Below, piece after piece: positions 1 to 12,253 of a stretch of DNA of 64,000 nt. Every line of letters begins with the position of its first letter. Positions within the stretch are counted from its first letter, which is position 1. The DNA comes from Paracentrotus lividus (lineage: Eukaryota; Echinodermata; Echinoidea; Camarodonta; Echinidae). The translations under genes were made by a program, and so were the position numbers. The notes beneath the pieces are model-generated. The model was given only the letters and a program-made list of their open reading frames with translations. It ran no database searches and was not told where the DNA came from. The stretch covers positions 51,740,019 through 51,804,018 of the forward strand of contig CALNVZ010003426.1 in NCBI GenBank assembly GCA_940671915.1. Reading direction: 5' to 3'.

Positions 1-389
1 TGCAAAATACAAAATGTCTATGGCAGCGTTTGATTTGCGTAGAGTGATAGCGCCCTCTTCCTCTTAAGTTTACAACTAGAATTGATATATTTGTCATAAA
101 AAGGGCAACAATTTTTGGCGCCCCCTTGAATTTAGAGGTGATCGCAACAAATTTTGAAGATTACCTCTGAAATATTGTGCCCTATAATATTTTCTTTAGA
201 ATAGACAAGGTGTGCTTGGTTGTACAGAAACATCATCAAAATCACTAACAAGGCCTCTTTTTTAGGTTTGGATCTCCCCTTAAAAGGACTCTCTATATTC
301 CACCCTGCACACACATAATATACAACAAGATGAGTCACTAGTCTACAAGAGCATCTCTTTATGTAAAATTATGTAGCACTAAAGGGGTG
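1..389. other. No gene seen; AT-rich flank
   Basis: Short frames only, none with a recognisable product. Nothing but AT-rich sequence can be supported here. Confidence 0.5.
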
Positions 390-1060
390 CTACATATGCA
401 CATTAGCCTCTTAATTATAATTCCAATTTTTTTTAAAACTCTGAACAAGCTCATGATCGCTCCCCAAAGATCGCAAAGCGCGAGGGGGAAAAAATCACAA
501 AAAATGACTTATACCTTGGGCATCAAGGATCAGTGAAAGGGCTTCAGTTATTAACAGAATTGGTGGACCTTGCGAGCGCGAAGCGCGACCGAAAAAATTG
601 CTTTTTAATGACCTGAATGTGGTAAATTTTATGCACATTTGCCTCTTATATTCCTCTCTTTATTCTAAATCCTAAACTAGATGATGGGCGCTTTCTAGAA
701 ACGCGAGCTAGCGGAAAATTCACAAAAATGACCTATAAATCGGGCATCAAAGGATAAATGGATCGACCTTTCTAACGGAACAGGTAGACTAGACCTTGCG
801 AGCGAAAAGCGGGAGCCGGAATTTTAACAGATAATTATAAAGGAAATCATTTTGCACATTTAAAACAAAATTAAACAAAACATATTGAAATGAGGAGCGA
901 AGTTCAGTCAGCCAAAATCACCAATAAATGAATTATAATCTCATTTTCTGACCTGATCTGAAAATCAGGGATGCAACATGAAGGGCGGGCGCTGTAGACG
1001 CGAGTCCATTTTAATCATTAGACATTTATAAAAGCGCGAAAATTACCGGACCATCAAGTT
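390..1060. repeat. Diverged tandem repeat, about 230-bp unit
   Basis: About two and a half related blocks follow each other. Each carries a 'GCACATT(A/T)GCCTC' segment, a 'CACAAAAAATGAC' segment, a 'GGGCATCAA' segment and a GC-rich 'CTTGCGAGCG(C/A)(G/A)AAGCG' segment (near 567 and 794). The GC-rich word is a self-complementary cluster that recurs near 3,900-4,170, 57,635 and 60,500, so this is a dispersed genomic repeat rather than coding DNA. Confidence 0.6.
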
Positions 1061-1084
1061 ACGGGCCTGTTATACAGAGCACTG

Positions 1085-2775
1085 ATTATTTGATTTGATT
1101 TGATTTGATTTGAATTTATTCAGACAGAAAAATAAAATATTTACATGTCTTGGGATTGCTAAACAAGGTTTAGGAAAACCACTATAACAAGTTGGCATCC
1201 CAGGATTATAAACACATCACAAATATACGCATGAATTAAACAAAACAAATAGGTAATAATACATGCGAGAACAACATTAGGGCGTAACAGAATATCCTTC
1301 AATAATAAGATTCTTGAAAAATAATAACTCAATTGTTCTAGTTGGTGAATGTTTTACAGTGATGATTTAATGGTATATGAGGTCGTGTCTATTAAACTAC
1401 TGTTTGAGGGAGTTTGTTTTCCAGTCATATGATGTTTGAGATTAAGATAGGACTTTCTCATTATGTATCTGTTTTGGCAAATGGAACTCATCTAAAGAGT
1501 GTTATCGTGTCTACCTTTCTATTCGCTTGTGTGCACCTGTTTATTCTCCTACATATATCATCCTTGTTTATCATGCTTTGTAAAAACAATTCTGTGGTAT
1601 TTACGTCTTTTTTTCTCAATGATATTCAGTTTAAATCCTTTTTTATAATACGTTATAGCTCTGTAGTCCAATTTACAAATCTCTTACGTATTTTTGATGC
1701 GTTCAATGATTGTTTTTCTTTATGTTAGTTTGATAAGGATCCCATGCCGTAACAAACTCTAAACGTTGGAAGATTGTGTTTCAAAAGACTTTTTAAAATT
1801 AGGATTTTGGTGGCAATTAGAACAAAATTCCTTCTATAATTCCATATATCGTTACATTTTGTATACTAAATCCTGCGTGGTCCGTTCGCAGTTTAAAAGT
1901 ATGCGTTTATTGTACTTTAAATCCTAAAATATTTCAGACATTTAATTTTGACATAATTCCTGTCCATTAATAGAATACATATATGTTATATGTCGTGCTC
2001 ATTTTTTCGTGACATTTTCAATTATTTTATCACTTAGATATCATTAAAAATCGCAGCACCACGCTTCGGACCATTTGCTTAAAACTTCTAATCGTGTTGT
2101 AACTCTTGCAATATTTATGTTAAATATTGGATCGGTATATATTACAATGCTATTCCGCATATAATCGAATAGTTGATGAAATATTATTAGGCATATCATT
2201 TTACATCAAGCAATAAAAACAATACCGGACCTAAAATTGTCCCTTGAGGAACACCTGATGTAACTTTGGACATGAAGAAATTCGCCATTTATAACTACAC
2301 TTTGATATCGATTCTGTAAAAAATTCATAATCCATCTAATATTTAGAAGTAACACCAGTACCATTTCAAGTTTTGTTCTTAAAAGATCGTGAGTGGCACA
2401 CTGTCAAACGCCTTTGCAAATCAAGAAAAGCAATATGGACGCTTGAACCGGACTCCATATTATAACTCCAATCATTAATTGCTTCTATAAGTTTGTGTTC
2501 ACATCTTCTCTTTTTTTTTTTTTTTTTTTTTTTCACGGAAACCATGTTGATTATCACATAATATGTTATTTTCGTTAAAGTGTTCAATAAGATGTTTACA
2601 CACGATGGACGTTCGTACTTAGACTTTACATGTAACGGACGTAAGGGATATCGGACGATAATTACTGGGGTCCTGTTTGTTACCCTTTTTATACAGTGGG
2701 CAAACATTAGCAAACATTTTACCATTGATACCGTTAGAAATTACTTTTAACCACGAAGAAGCTCTATTTACTAAA
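1085..2775 (-). mobile_element. 5'-truncated LINE (CR1/L2-like), degenerate RT
   Basis: Read on the minus strand, the segment starts inside a reverse transcriptase. It shows a 'NYRP'-type region around 2,640, 'DNQHGFR' near 2,540, 'HIAFLDLQ' near 2,430 and 'SGVPQGTILGP' near 2,230. It ends in an AT-rich tail with TGATT repeats at 1,085-1,110, which would be the 3' end. Several stops and shifts split the reading; the place where YADD is expected (near 2,150) reads Y-A-E-stop, so the catalytic aspartates are lost. A T-run at 2,511-2,533 interrupts the frame. No endonuclease domain remains. Clade is inferred from motif wording only. Confidence 0.75.
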
Positions 2776-3368
2776 TCAAAGAAGAAGAGTGCTTGATGAC
2801 TGAGAGAAATACATTTGGAACATGGATGCTTGCAGGAAGAAAGGCTGGCACGTCATACTTTCCGGGGATTCCCCCAATTGATTACATGTTTCTATATTAA
2901 GTACGCGATGGTCTCGTGATCTAAATACTGCAATGTTATTGGGTGCAGCCAAGCGGCCTCCACCACCACCTGCCGCGCACCCCATACAAATCACAAGGCG
3001 TACCTTAGCCCTGGGCGCAGCATACATGTAGCCATTTTGAAAGGTCGCGATGAATGTGGTGTCACGCAGCAAGGCCACCTTTTCAACCCTTTCAAACATT
3101 CTTGATTTCTTGACTAGTTGAGGTACCGATACGGGATTAGGTATTCCCGGGATTATATCAGGATAATATTTCAGTGTTATTTATCCGCTAGTATCATAAG
3201 GCGGCCTAGATCATTATTTGATGTCATTTTTGTCTTCGACTTTTTGGCTTACCTGACTGAGACAGTGTTTGACTTTGGAGTCTGTGCGACTTTTCAAGTT
3301 CAGCTTGGCCTCGCCTACCAGCTGCAGTACTGCTCTTAATCCTTCCTACCGACGACGGTATGCAGAGA
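2776..3368. other. No gene seen
   Basis: Single-copy-looking sequence. Minus- and plus-strand frames of about 70-107 codons exist but carry no motif I recognise, and their composition is that of non-coding sequence. Confidence 0.4.
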
Positions 3369-3625
3369 TGCCAACACTACGGAATAATTATTATAACATT
3401 ATAAATTTGAAAGCGATAATGCAGAAAGTTAGAACAGCGAAAATAAATGACTTCTCACTAGAGAATTATAAATAATAACATTTTGCTCCGTCATTCAATT
3501 TTGGGAATGCGTTCAAATCAATAGTTTTCTTTCTCTTGTTAACAAGACATCTGTTTCAGCTGTTTTAATTATTGGGTTATTTGCGTTCTAATTTCTAATG
3601 TTATAATTATTCCGTAGTGTTGGCA
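3369..3625. mobile_element. Small TIR element (MITE), 257 bp
   Basis: The left end reads TGCCAACACTACGGAATAAT and the right end is its near-perfect reverse complement, with about 30 bp of inverted repeat. The interior is AT-rich and non-coding, as expected of a non-autonomous DNA transposon. The flanks do not show a clear target-site duplication, so the superfamily is not assigned. Confidence 0.75.
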
Positions 3626-3779
3626 ATGGTATGTATGGCAGCACACAGTAGACTAACTATATACAGCCCCATCGCCATCCCCATTTACAGTGCGACCTCG
3701 CACTGTAAAATTAAGAAACAATAGGTATTAAATCATAGGTATTATTCATAGCAAAGATTATTTATGAGCCAAGATTATT

Positions 3780-4180
3780 ATGTATCTTCAACATGGATCC
3801 TAAAAAGAGTCTACAAGGTACAATTTTAGCTCAAAAACTTTCAGCTCGCGGATACTAAATAAGCTCTATATTGCACAATTAACTTTTTTTATCTCAAAAT
3901 TATGGGCTCGCGATTCGCGCTCGCATTTCTTTATATTCATTACTAAATGAACAATAAAATAAAAGCCATTAAGATTCCTAAAATTTTCAGCTCGCGCTGA
4001 TCGCGCTCGCGGATACTATGCCTAAGTAGGGACTATAATTCACAATTAACCCAAGTTTGAGCTTCGAGCTCGCGGATACTAAATAGAGGCTATAATCATG
4101 ATAATACATAGTTTACTCCGAGTTTAACTCAAAATTTTGGCTCGCGCTTTGCGCTCGAAAAAAAAATATTGAAAAATGTC
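3780..4180. repeat. Minisatellite-like block with GCTCGCG...CGCGAGC words
   Basis: Repeated segments of the form 'CAGCTCGCG...GCGCTCGCGGATACTA' followed by 'AATAGGGxCTATAAT..CACAATTAAC' recur about every 75-100 bp. A relative of the same block lies at 60,480-60,760. No coding capacity. Confidence 0.6.
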
Positions 4181-4833
4181 CGCTTTGTCAGATTTCGAAC
4201 CCCCCCGTGAAGATCCTAGTTACGGGCCTGATGAGTTATGACGTCATTCGATTCATGACCTCCGTCCCGTATACTGAGTGAAGACCTAAAATATGTCATG
4301 GGAAAATTAGCCCGGGACGCTGCCATGAAGTGGTAGCGTCCTGAAAGAAACCCTTCAAAATTTTTAAAGTGCGATTTGGAATGGTTAAAAATACCACATA
4401 GAATCGGTAAAATGTAGCAAAAATATGATTCATGTAATGTCACTTACGTGTACCTAAACAGACTAGATGCAAATCAGATATTCCTAAAAAATTGTGTGCA
4501 CTTGAAGAAATCTTGAATTTTCCAGTCCATTTCAGAGTCTCCTCAGATCTCTGTCAAAATACTAGGGTGTAGAGTATATAGTTGCTGCCAATGTCGCGCA
4601 TGCATGTTGCAAACTAATCACCGCGAATGTGACTCATTTAACTACACTGTAACAGCAATTCTGATGCCATTTTTTTGCTTTATGATCATCATAAAAAATG
4701 AGGATAGACATCCAGCTAGTATTGTAAGTACATAAACTAATAAATAAAATAGGTTTGTCTATCTTTTATTTCATAATTTTGACATTCTTGTCTGGAAAAG
4801 GGAAGGCACCCCATGTTTTGATGCTAATAACTC

Positions 4834-4862
4834 GCAGCCCGTACACTTCGTGTACGGGCTGC
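4834..4862. repeat. Perfect 13-bp stem hairpin with TTC loop
   Basis: GCAGCCCGTACAC is followed by TTC and then the exact reverse complement. It stands alone in AT-rich sequence. There is no T-run that would suggest a bacterial-type terminator, and the host appears eukaryotic, so it is listed as a repeat-derived hairpin. Confidence 0.75.
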
Positions 4863-5149
4863 CGCAGTAATGGGAAAATATGTTTCACACGACATGTTGA
4901 ACTCAGAAGGAGGTAAGATATATTTTGAAAAAAAAATGGAGAGTTGTCTATAAAATTGGCCATTTTGAAGCCGATGTTGCCAATTTGAGGATCCCCTTAA
5001 AAAGTACAGTGAGATTTTTCAAACTTCCATACCTTTCTTATTATATAACCGATTTTGATGAAACTTTTTAAAAATTGCTCAGGACTCTCATTATGCTCTT
5101 TCCTATAAAAGTGATTTAAAAAAAAATAATTCATTAGGTATTGGTTTCT

Positions 5150-5912
5150 TTTAAGTATTGCAGTAATTTTATGCACTAAAATTATCTCAACATTTTTTTT
5201 TGGTTACGTTTATGATATTTTGACATGTGTAAATGATCCTAGCTACTTTCGGGGAGTACCTCTGACTTTATTTTCACAAAAATCCTGATGTTTCACGACT
5301 CCGTGGGCACAAGCTACAAGAAAATCATGCAAATGAAAAGAAAGATTAGGGCTCTGTCATGGTTCAGTGCCTTATCGGATGCCTAAGTTGGATCAAGTTC
5401 ATGTTAATAGTTAGTGACCATCTGGAGCTGTGTGTCAAGTTTCATGTAATATCTCATGGTAGAATGAACAAATCATCAATGGAAATAGGCCAAATTTCAC
5501 TTTTGTCAGGTATTGATTTCCTCTTCCATTGACTTTATGTACAGAAGCTTAACAAAAGTGAAATTTTGGATATTTTCATTGTTGATTTTTGTCCATTTGA
5601 TTGCGAGTTGGTTCATGAAGCTTGGCACATATTCAAATGATCTCCAACTTAGATTTTGTTGCATATCTTGTGTTGAGTGAGGTGTGAAACATCAGGATTT
5701 TGAGAAAATCAGGATTTTTGTGAAAATAAAATCAGATGTACTCTCCCAAAAGAAATGTGATGATTAATCACAGTAAAAAATTAAACTTGAAAAAAAAGAG
5801 CTTTTTTCAGTCTGGCATGCTTATTGAAGCATCAACACATGTCATTTAAGGAACATAACCAAAAATGTTTTGAGAGGATTTTTAAGTGCATGAAATTACT
5901 GCAATACTTCAT
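5150..5912. mobile_element. Long foldback element
   Basis: Two arms of about 370 bp face each other around position 5,530. Examples of matched pairs are 'AAGTATTGCAGTAATTT' (5,153) with its complement ending near 5,912, 'CAAAAATCCTGATGTTTCAC' (near 5,279) with its complement near 5,683-5,725, and 'CCAAATTTCACTTTTGT' (5,489) with its complement near 5,560. The arms are diverged by small indels, so the element is old. No coding sequence is present. Confidence 0.7.
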
Positions 5913-6486
5913 AATTATAAAATGGTATTTTTTTGGTTGTATTATTGTTCCTTCAACCACCAATGAAGATATATAGTTTGCAAAAGTAAAAAAAAAAAAA
6001 AAAAAACACTTCCAAAACAGAAATTCCATCATATTTGATCGAATGTACAATGTAAAATAAGCAAAAACTGCAGCTTTTTAAAATTTAACCAAGTGCTCAC
6101 TCAACAATGAAATTTGACCATGAAATAATTTTTTATGTTAGGGCACACATGTGGCATCATTTTTGTTAAACGGTGATGTTGAAAAATCTAAATGTTGTTC
6201 TGAAATCATTTTTTCAAAGTTGTGATAATCGGCTTGTGAACTTTAAAAAATGATCCCTTCAGTTTCCTGAGATTGTTGAGCTGTTAAGACGACCAATTAT
6301 GTATTATTATCTACTGAGCTACAATACAAACAATCAAGAAAACTCATGCTCTGTGTAATGTCAGTTACCGTAATTGACTTTTTTATATTTTTCAACTCCT
6401 GGTTAAAAATTACTGACATTAGAGAAAGGGGGAACTTACTTTTTGTGTTGTGTTTATTTCATTTTAAAGAAAAGAAATCACAGTTG
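5913..6486. other. No gene seen
   Basis: AT-rich sequence with an A-run at 5,989-6,005 and no recognisable coding or RNA feature. Confidence 0.4.
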
Positions 6487-7098
6487 TTAAAGGAGGAGTC
6501 CGGGCTGAAATGAAAAAGTATTGTAAAATTAAGTAAAATTCATCAAGCACAACACAGAAAATTTCATCAAAATCGGATGAAAAATAACAAAGTTATGCAT
6601 TTTTTTAGGTCTTGATTTTTTTTGTAAAACAGTTCTTGGCAATTGTCTCATTGTCTCATTTGAATATTTGAATATTCAAATGAGCAAACTGATGATGTCA
6701 CAGTCCCCCTACTTCTTGTGTATTTTGTTATATGAAATCCTATTTATCTCATTTTTTCATATATTGTGTATACAGAAAATCTGTCCCTCATACTGAAATA
6801 AGTAAAAGCAGTTGTGACCTTGAACATTCCACAAGGATTAATCCGTGTTTTTATGTCCTTGGGGCAGAAAATCTTGATAATTGGTATTTCATACAATAAA
6901 ATACAAAGAAAGTAGGGGGACTGAGACATCATCAGTTTGCCCATTTGAAGAACTGTTTCCTAAAAAATTCAAAACCTAAGAAAATTCATAACTTTGCTAT
7001 TTCTTATCCGATTTTGATGAAATTTTCAGTGTTGTGCTTTTTTTTATTTTACTTTATTTTTCTTATAATGCAAACTCCAGCCCGGATGAGTCCTTTAA
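6487..7098. mobile_element. TTAA-flanked MITE, 612 bp
   Basis: The ends read TTAAAGGAGGAGTCCGGGCT and, inverted, AGCCCGGATGAGTCCTTTAA, with long inverted arms that continue inward ('TTTCATCAAAATCGGAT', 'GTCCCCCTAC'). The terminal TTAA on both sides fits the target duplication of piggyBac and Kolobok families, and the AGG start fits Kolobok-type MITEs. The element at 61,757-62,250 has the same organisation but a different sequence. Confidence 0.75.
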
Positions 7099-8811
7099 GA
7101 GTCGTATAAAGATATAATAATAAAAATCAATTTAGGTCTTTGATCTGCACGATTCAGGCCTTAAATATCGTTACTTTTAGGGCAAGGCCTTTTTTCTCTA
7201 AAATTTAAGGGCATCCACAGCAAATTTTTTTCGTAAAAAGGGCATCAAAGGCCATTTCCCCCCCAGAAATTTATTTATCTATTTTATTTATTTGATTTCC
7301 AGGCAACAAAAATGAAACAATACATTATAATAATATAAAGCAATCATGACAATGACAACAGACTTAAACATTACAAAATATAGGGGGGTAAAAGAAGAAG
7401 ATAACAAAAATTGCACCAGCCATGTTTTCCCTAGGGCACCATGGCCAGAGACAAGGGCAACGCGGCTTGGCCGTCGATGGCCTCCGTTAGCCTCCGTTAG
7501 ATTTATGCCCTGACAATTTGCCTGTGAGGTATTCCAAAATCTTAAAAGGCTAAATGTACATGTATTTACAAAATTGCTGTGCAATATCGTGCGGTATCCA
7601 AAGCGCAGTTTAATGCACAATGGGTATATCGCGTGCACAGTTTCATTGCGACGTATATTGATTGGGGTATTTTGGTCCAAACACTTTGTTTTCAAGTGCT
7701 AAAAAGTCAAATAATTCAATTTTGTCCGTGTTGTTTTCAGAATTATGATTATGAAATATTATAATAACTATATTGAATAGCTTTGTTACATGGAATACCA
7801 TAATATTCCACTCATCATGGCCTATTGTACCATCTTCAATTTATGCAATATTGGCCCTACCCTGTGGAATATTTCTGGTATTACATTCTGAGCCATACAA
7901 AATATAAATATTGATTTTTGTATATCGTGTCACCCAAATCGTGCTTGCTCTGCATAAGAGAGTTTCTCCCTTAATATTTTATTAGATTTAGTGCAAGGCC
8001 ATTCTTTTCTTTTATAGGGCACCTTTTTTTTTACTGTCTTAAGTAGGGCCACCAAAACAAGGACTTTGGGGAGGGGCATTAAACACCTCTGAAGAGGGCA
8101 TCAAAGTCTCAGATAATTTTTTGTCCAAGGTGTAATTCTCCTGGGGTGTTGTTAATCATCCAAAAATTAATTGTTCTTGGGATGTACCTGTAGTTGTCTA
8201 CATGTACTTCATTAGCTTCATTTACATGTGCATGTAGTTTTCCTAGACAGTCCACTCTTGTGATAACAAGGTGCTTTGGAGCTAATAATGAAGTTTTGTA
8301 ATATATTCAAGTTGGGCAAATACAATAAATGTGTATACAAAACTCTTTGTATCCATGGTAGTCATAACAGAACTGGACTATCAACCCTAAATAAATCTTG
8401 CATAAATCATAGGGAGCCTAAATCCTATAATGCAGGGACATAATCAGTTTTATTAACCAGAAGCCGTAGATGTAGAGTGAGTATGGGTATAATTTAGTCC
8501 TATTTGTAGTGCTCTGACAATCCCCTTAATTGTCTGAGACAGAAAAGAGAGATTTTAAATGTGAATATAATTATCAATTATCAATATCATGGAATTTCTA
8601 TTTGTCACTTATATCGTCACAGCCCTTCATGCTGATGTCATTGTACTATTCATATGGATGGAGTTTCTGCAGAACCTCATATGATTCTGTTTCCTCTATC
8701 TGCCAATAATTCACTTTAGGAGAGCTGGTGACATACAAAGGTCCAATGGCATCCACAAGGTAGGCCCAGACTCATTTCTTTGCAAAATGACAAGTGCTTA
8801 TTAAACGAGGA
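7099..8811. other. No gene seen; possible LINE 3' tail at 7,265-7,700
   Basis: The stretch at 7,265-7,700 has a TTTATTTATC-type tail and then a GC-richer part, reading on the minus strand like the 3' end of a LINE, but no protein motif confirms this. The rest is AT-rich with nothing I can name. Confidence 0.3.
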
Positions 8812-9148
8812 GGGCCCACGAGTCCTCAGTCCCACGAGTATTTTCCCACGAGTCCTCGGTCCCACGAGGCCGAGTATTTTTCCCACGAGTCTTCGATCCC
8901 ACGAGTCCTCGGTCCCACGAGGCCGATTTTTCTCATATCATATTTTCTCTCATCATAATAAAATACTCGGCCTCGTGGGACCGAGGACTCATGGAATCGA
9001 AGACTCGTGGGACCGAGGACTCGGAAAAATACTAGGCCTAGTGGGACTCAGGACTCGTGGGACCGAGGGCTCGTGGGATCGAGGACTCGTGGGGAAATAC
9101 TCGGACTTGTGGGACCGAGGACTCGTGGGACAGAGGACTTGTGGGAAG
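8812..9148. repeat. Palindromic array of CGAGGACTCGTGGGAC units
   Basis: The left half carries units such as CCCACGAGTCCTCGGTC and the right half carries the reverse complement, with a 40-base AT-rich centre at 8,925-8,965. Units of about 14-16 bp are repeated several times in each half, sometimes with TATTTTTC spacers. The whole block can fold into a long hairpin. The 141-codon frame across it is made of repeated Pro/Arg/Ser/Val words and is not a gene. Confidence 0.8.
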
Positions 9149-10618
9149 ACCCAATTAAACAGACATGTATTTGAAAAAGATGATCATAGCCATGAACTTG
9201 TTTAAAATGAGATTTAAATTGAAGTGTTAAAATCCTTGGGATAATCCCGTCAGCCACTGGTATCTACGAGGTCAATACAATTTGTGTACATTTCAAATTT
9301 CTTTATCCATGAAAGAAAAATTTTGACATTTGCTGATACAATCAATCTCATACGTTTATTTTTTAAATTTTTGTTCACAGTGGCTTAGCTGAACTATCAG
9401 GGGATCTATGTGATGGCAGTCTTATCTCAGACATGACATGTAAGAGTTAAAAAGTTGTTATCGAGAATGGATGAATGCATTTGGGCAATTGCACTGTACC
9501 TGACGATAAAAAACACAACATTTTCTAGATTGTATCATAATTTCATAAATAAGAATTCCGTCTTCAAATTAACAAAGCTGAATAAGTAAATGATAGGGAA
9601 GGAACAGTGCAAAAGAAAATCTATTCAACTGATATAACATTTATTTTAACATCAGTTACCAAGTGACACATTTTTTTTGGCACAAATCCTTCCGTATCAT
9701 TAACCTATTCAGGGCTAGGCACTTTTTTCAGCAAAGGTGTACAAAATTGCAAAAATGACCATAGACTTGTGATTTTTAGCCTGTTCAGCCCCCACTTTTG
9801 GGGGCCCCCTGTGTAACTTTGGTTACCATGGAATTGTGTATGCAAGGTTCTCACTCTACTTAGAAATCAGGAAAAACCTGGAAAATGAGTTTCCCTTTTT
9901 CCACTAAGGGAAAAGTCAAGGACTTTCATATGAAGTTGCCAGTCCGTTACCATGGTCGCCACAATCATTGCGACAATGTGTCAGAAAAAAGGTTGAAATA
10001 GCTATCCTGGAATTTTGAATATTCATTGATCAAGGAAAAACCATGGAAAAATCAGGCTATTTCATTTTCCTTATACAGCTCAGGAAAAGGAAAAGCTCTT
10101 TTTCATATTAAGGGTTTCTTATCTCTTGTCATTGCAGCCCATTTGTGCTTCAATATTTCAAAGAGTTAGTGTTGCGGCATCCTGTCTTTTATTTTATTCC
10201 TAAGATTCAAAATATGAAATATGATTATAAAAAAGAGCTTGGTCTAATAATTTTTGCCCGAGCTGTATCATGGAATTTCAAAGAAATAATCACCAAGTAA
10301 CATTTAAAGGGCACCCAAACCAAATTGGAGAATCATCTTTAATGAAAGAGCAAAATTAAACTTGCAAATTTTTTCTCCAAAATCGGTTATACCAGTTAAA
10401 CATTATTAGCATGTACTTGTATCTTTATAAATATGTATTTCTCATGTATGTTATATTTCTATAAATATGTATTTCTCATGTCTGTAAGCAGCACACCTGA
10501 TGGACTTGAGCGCTTTAGAAGAAGCCACCATTATTATTGTTATTATTATTATTATAAAATAAAATTATGGAAGTCTAAAAAGTTTTGTACTTTTTATGGG
10601 GATCCTACATGTAAATCG
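9149..10618. other. No gene seen; LINE/SINE-like tail near 10,500-10,560
   Basis: Contains a segment near 9,735-9,800 that recurs near 44,900-44,960 ('AAAATGACCAT..TTGTGATTTTTAG'), so it is dispersed repeat. At 10,500-10,560 'GAGCGCTTTAGAAGAAGCC' is followed by an ATT microsatellite, the usual look of a marine-invertebrate LINE or SINE 3' tail. Confidence 0.4.
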
Positions 10619-11320
10619 GCCAAATTGCCTTAACCGGGGTGTTTCCATTACCTGCTACCCTGCTACACTTCCAATTTCTGCTATACACCTTTTTCAATTT
10701 GGACTCGACCATTTATCCCGTTTCTGTGATTGGCTATTTGCCCTCATAAATATATATAGGCCTACTCGCCACGTACCTTAATTCCTGATATAATGCGTAT
10801 TTGCATAAGAAAGGAATTAAATTCCATCTTTGTCGGTGTACTCTGCGCGTGGCGAATAAAACGCTCCACGCCCGAAAAATACGATACGAAACTAGTAGGA
10901 TTATTTACTCCAAACCCTTGATCTGTAAACGCTTTCTTCTCTTTATTCTCATATATCAATTTTCATCATTATCTGCTAAATAATAAGGGCCGTCTAGATG
11001 CTTCGATCGTTCTTAAATGCGTTGATTTCGCCGGAGACGTACATATCCTGGTAACTACAAAATTACCAAGCTTGTGCTCTGAGAAGCGACCAGCCGCCAT
11101 GTGCAGCCAGTGTCACGAGCTCTTTAATTTGAAAGTCGTTTTGTGAGCGTTCAAATCGAAAACCGCACGCGCATTCTTTTTTTTTTTCTTCTTCTGCCCA
11201 TTCTTCTTGAGTTTGATTTTTCTGACAGTCATTGCACTGTCATTCACTTACTGACAAAAACAGAAAAAGACAACCTAAAGAATAAGATTATTTTTTTTAT
11301 TTTTTCTTTTCGCTGCAAAA
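10619..11320 (+). repeat. Left inverted arm of the 6.4-kb element
   Basis: Begins with the shared terminus and runs through a CCAAT-like GTGATTGGCTATTTG, a GATACGAAACTAGTAGGA-like segment, the CGTCTAGATGCTTCGATCGT word and a tRNA-like part near 11,083-11,170. The same order occurs inverted at 17,043 down to 16,355 and then 12,372 down to 12,060, and forward at 62,781-63,330. Confidence 0.75.
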
Positions 11321-12059
11321 AAAAAATTCGCCGCTCCGCCCGCCATTTAATGACTTTTTTCTCTTAAAACATCTACGCTACTTTCTAAAACAATTTGAAA
11401 ACAAATGAGCCGTACGGTTCGAACTTGCCCCGCAACATTATGCTAATGCAGCGCCCAGACTCAAAACCAGAATTGTCTGTATTTGTGTACAAAACATATG
11501 GGAAAGTGGCTTTTCATGCCTTAAAATCACATTTCTGTATTTAAAATATGGTTATTAGCCATATTTTAGTGATATTTCCTCTAACATTAGGAGATAATCA
11601 GATGAATCGAAGTATTCCAAACAAAAAAACAATAAACATACATAATCGCAAAAACCAAAGAAATAACATAAGAAATCCCAAAACAATAAATACATAAGAA
11701 ATTGAATTATGAATACGAATTTTCACGCTTACAATTGTTAAAGGAAAATTGCTACAAAGAATATTTACACCAAGAATTAAGAATTCAGAGCATTTTTAAT
11801 GATTTTTAGCAAGCAAAAAAAAGGTATGATTTCATGCATAACAATAGCCAAATTAATTGAATTAAATTAAAAAGACATTATTGCTTTTTTAAAACAAAAC
11901 TCATTACAGTCTTGACCTAGATTACATCGCCCCCACATACTATTTGTGCAAATTTCGCGGCGATCCGCGACGGCGGCCGAGCACTGCCACAGGGGGGCCT
12001 AATACACGCCCACCCCGGCGTTAGATGCGCCCAAAATACCGCCTTTTAGGGTTAAGACC
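11321..12059. other. Spacer between arms; no gene seen
   Basis: AT-rich sequence between the two arms of the 6.4-kb element, with a short GC-rich part at 11,945-12,030. No frame of note. Confidence 0.4.
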
Positions 12060-12182
12060 AAAAAAAAAATAATCTTATTTTCGTAGGTTGTTTTCTGTTT
12101 TCAATATGATGATATGCAGTCAGATACGGTCCAGAAAATCAAACTCAGAAGAAGCAGAAGAAGCAAAAAAAATAAAAAATCC

Positions 12183-12253
12183 GTCGCCGTTTTCGCGATT
12201 TGAACTCACGACTTTCAAATAAACGAGAGCTCGTGACGCTGCTCAGCTAGCGC
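12183..12253 (-). repeat. tRNA-like (SINE-like) segment in the arm
   Basis: On the minus strand a TAGCTGAGCAGCG box resembles the pol III A box, and GAGTTCAAATC about 40 bases later resembles the B box (GTTCRANNC). It is followed by a T-rich tail in the arm. The counterpart in the left arm (11,083-11,170) and that at 63,190-63,240 keep parts of it. It does not fold as a clean cloverleaf, so it is a tRNA-derived remnant, not a working tRNA gene. Confidence 0.4.

Noticed and set aside
1414-1728. 104-codon plus-strand frame
   Set aside because: It runs antisense through the 3' part of the minus-strand LINE and is Phe/Leu/Ser-rich from AT-rich DNA.
4834-4862. Rho-independent terminator
   Set aside because: Strong stem but no T-run, and the sequence is from a eukaryote.
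8780-9205. 141-codon open frame rich in Pro, Arg, Ser, Val
   Set aside because: It is the translation of the mirrored CGAGGACTCGTGGG array; the amino-acid words repeat with the DNA unit.
12183-12253. Functional tRNA gene
   Set aside because: Box-like words are present but the acceptor and anticodon stems do not pair convincingly.
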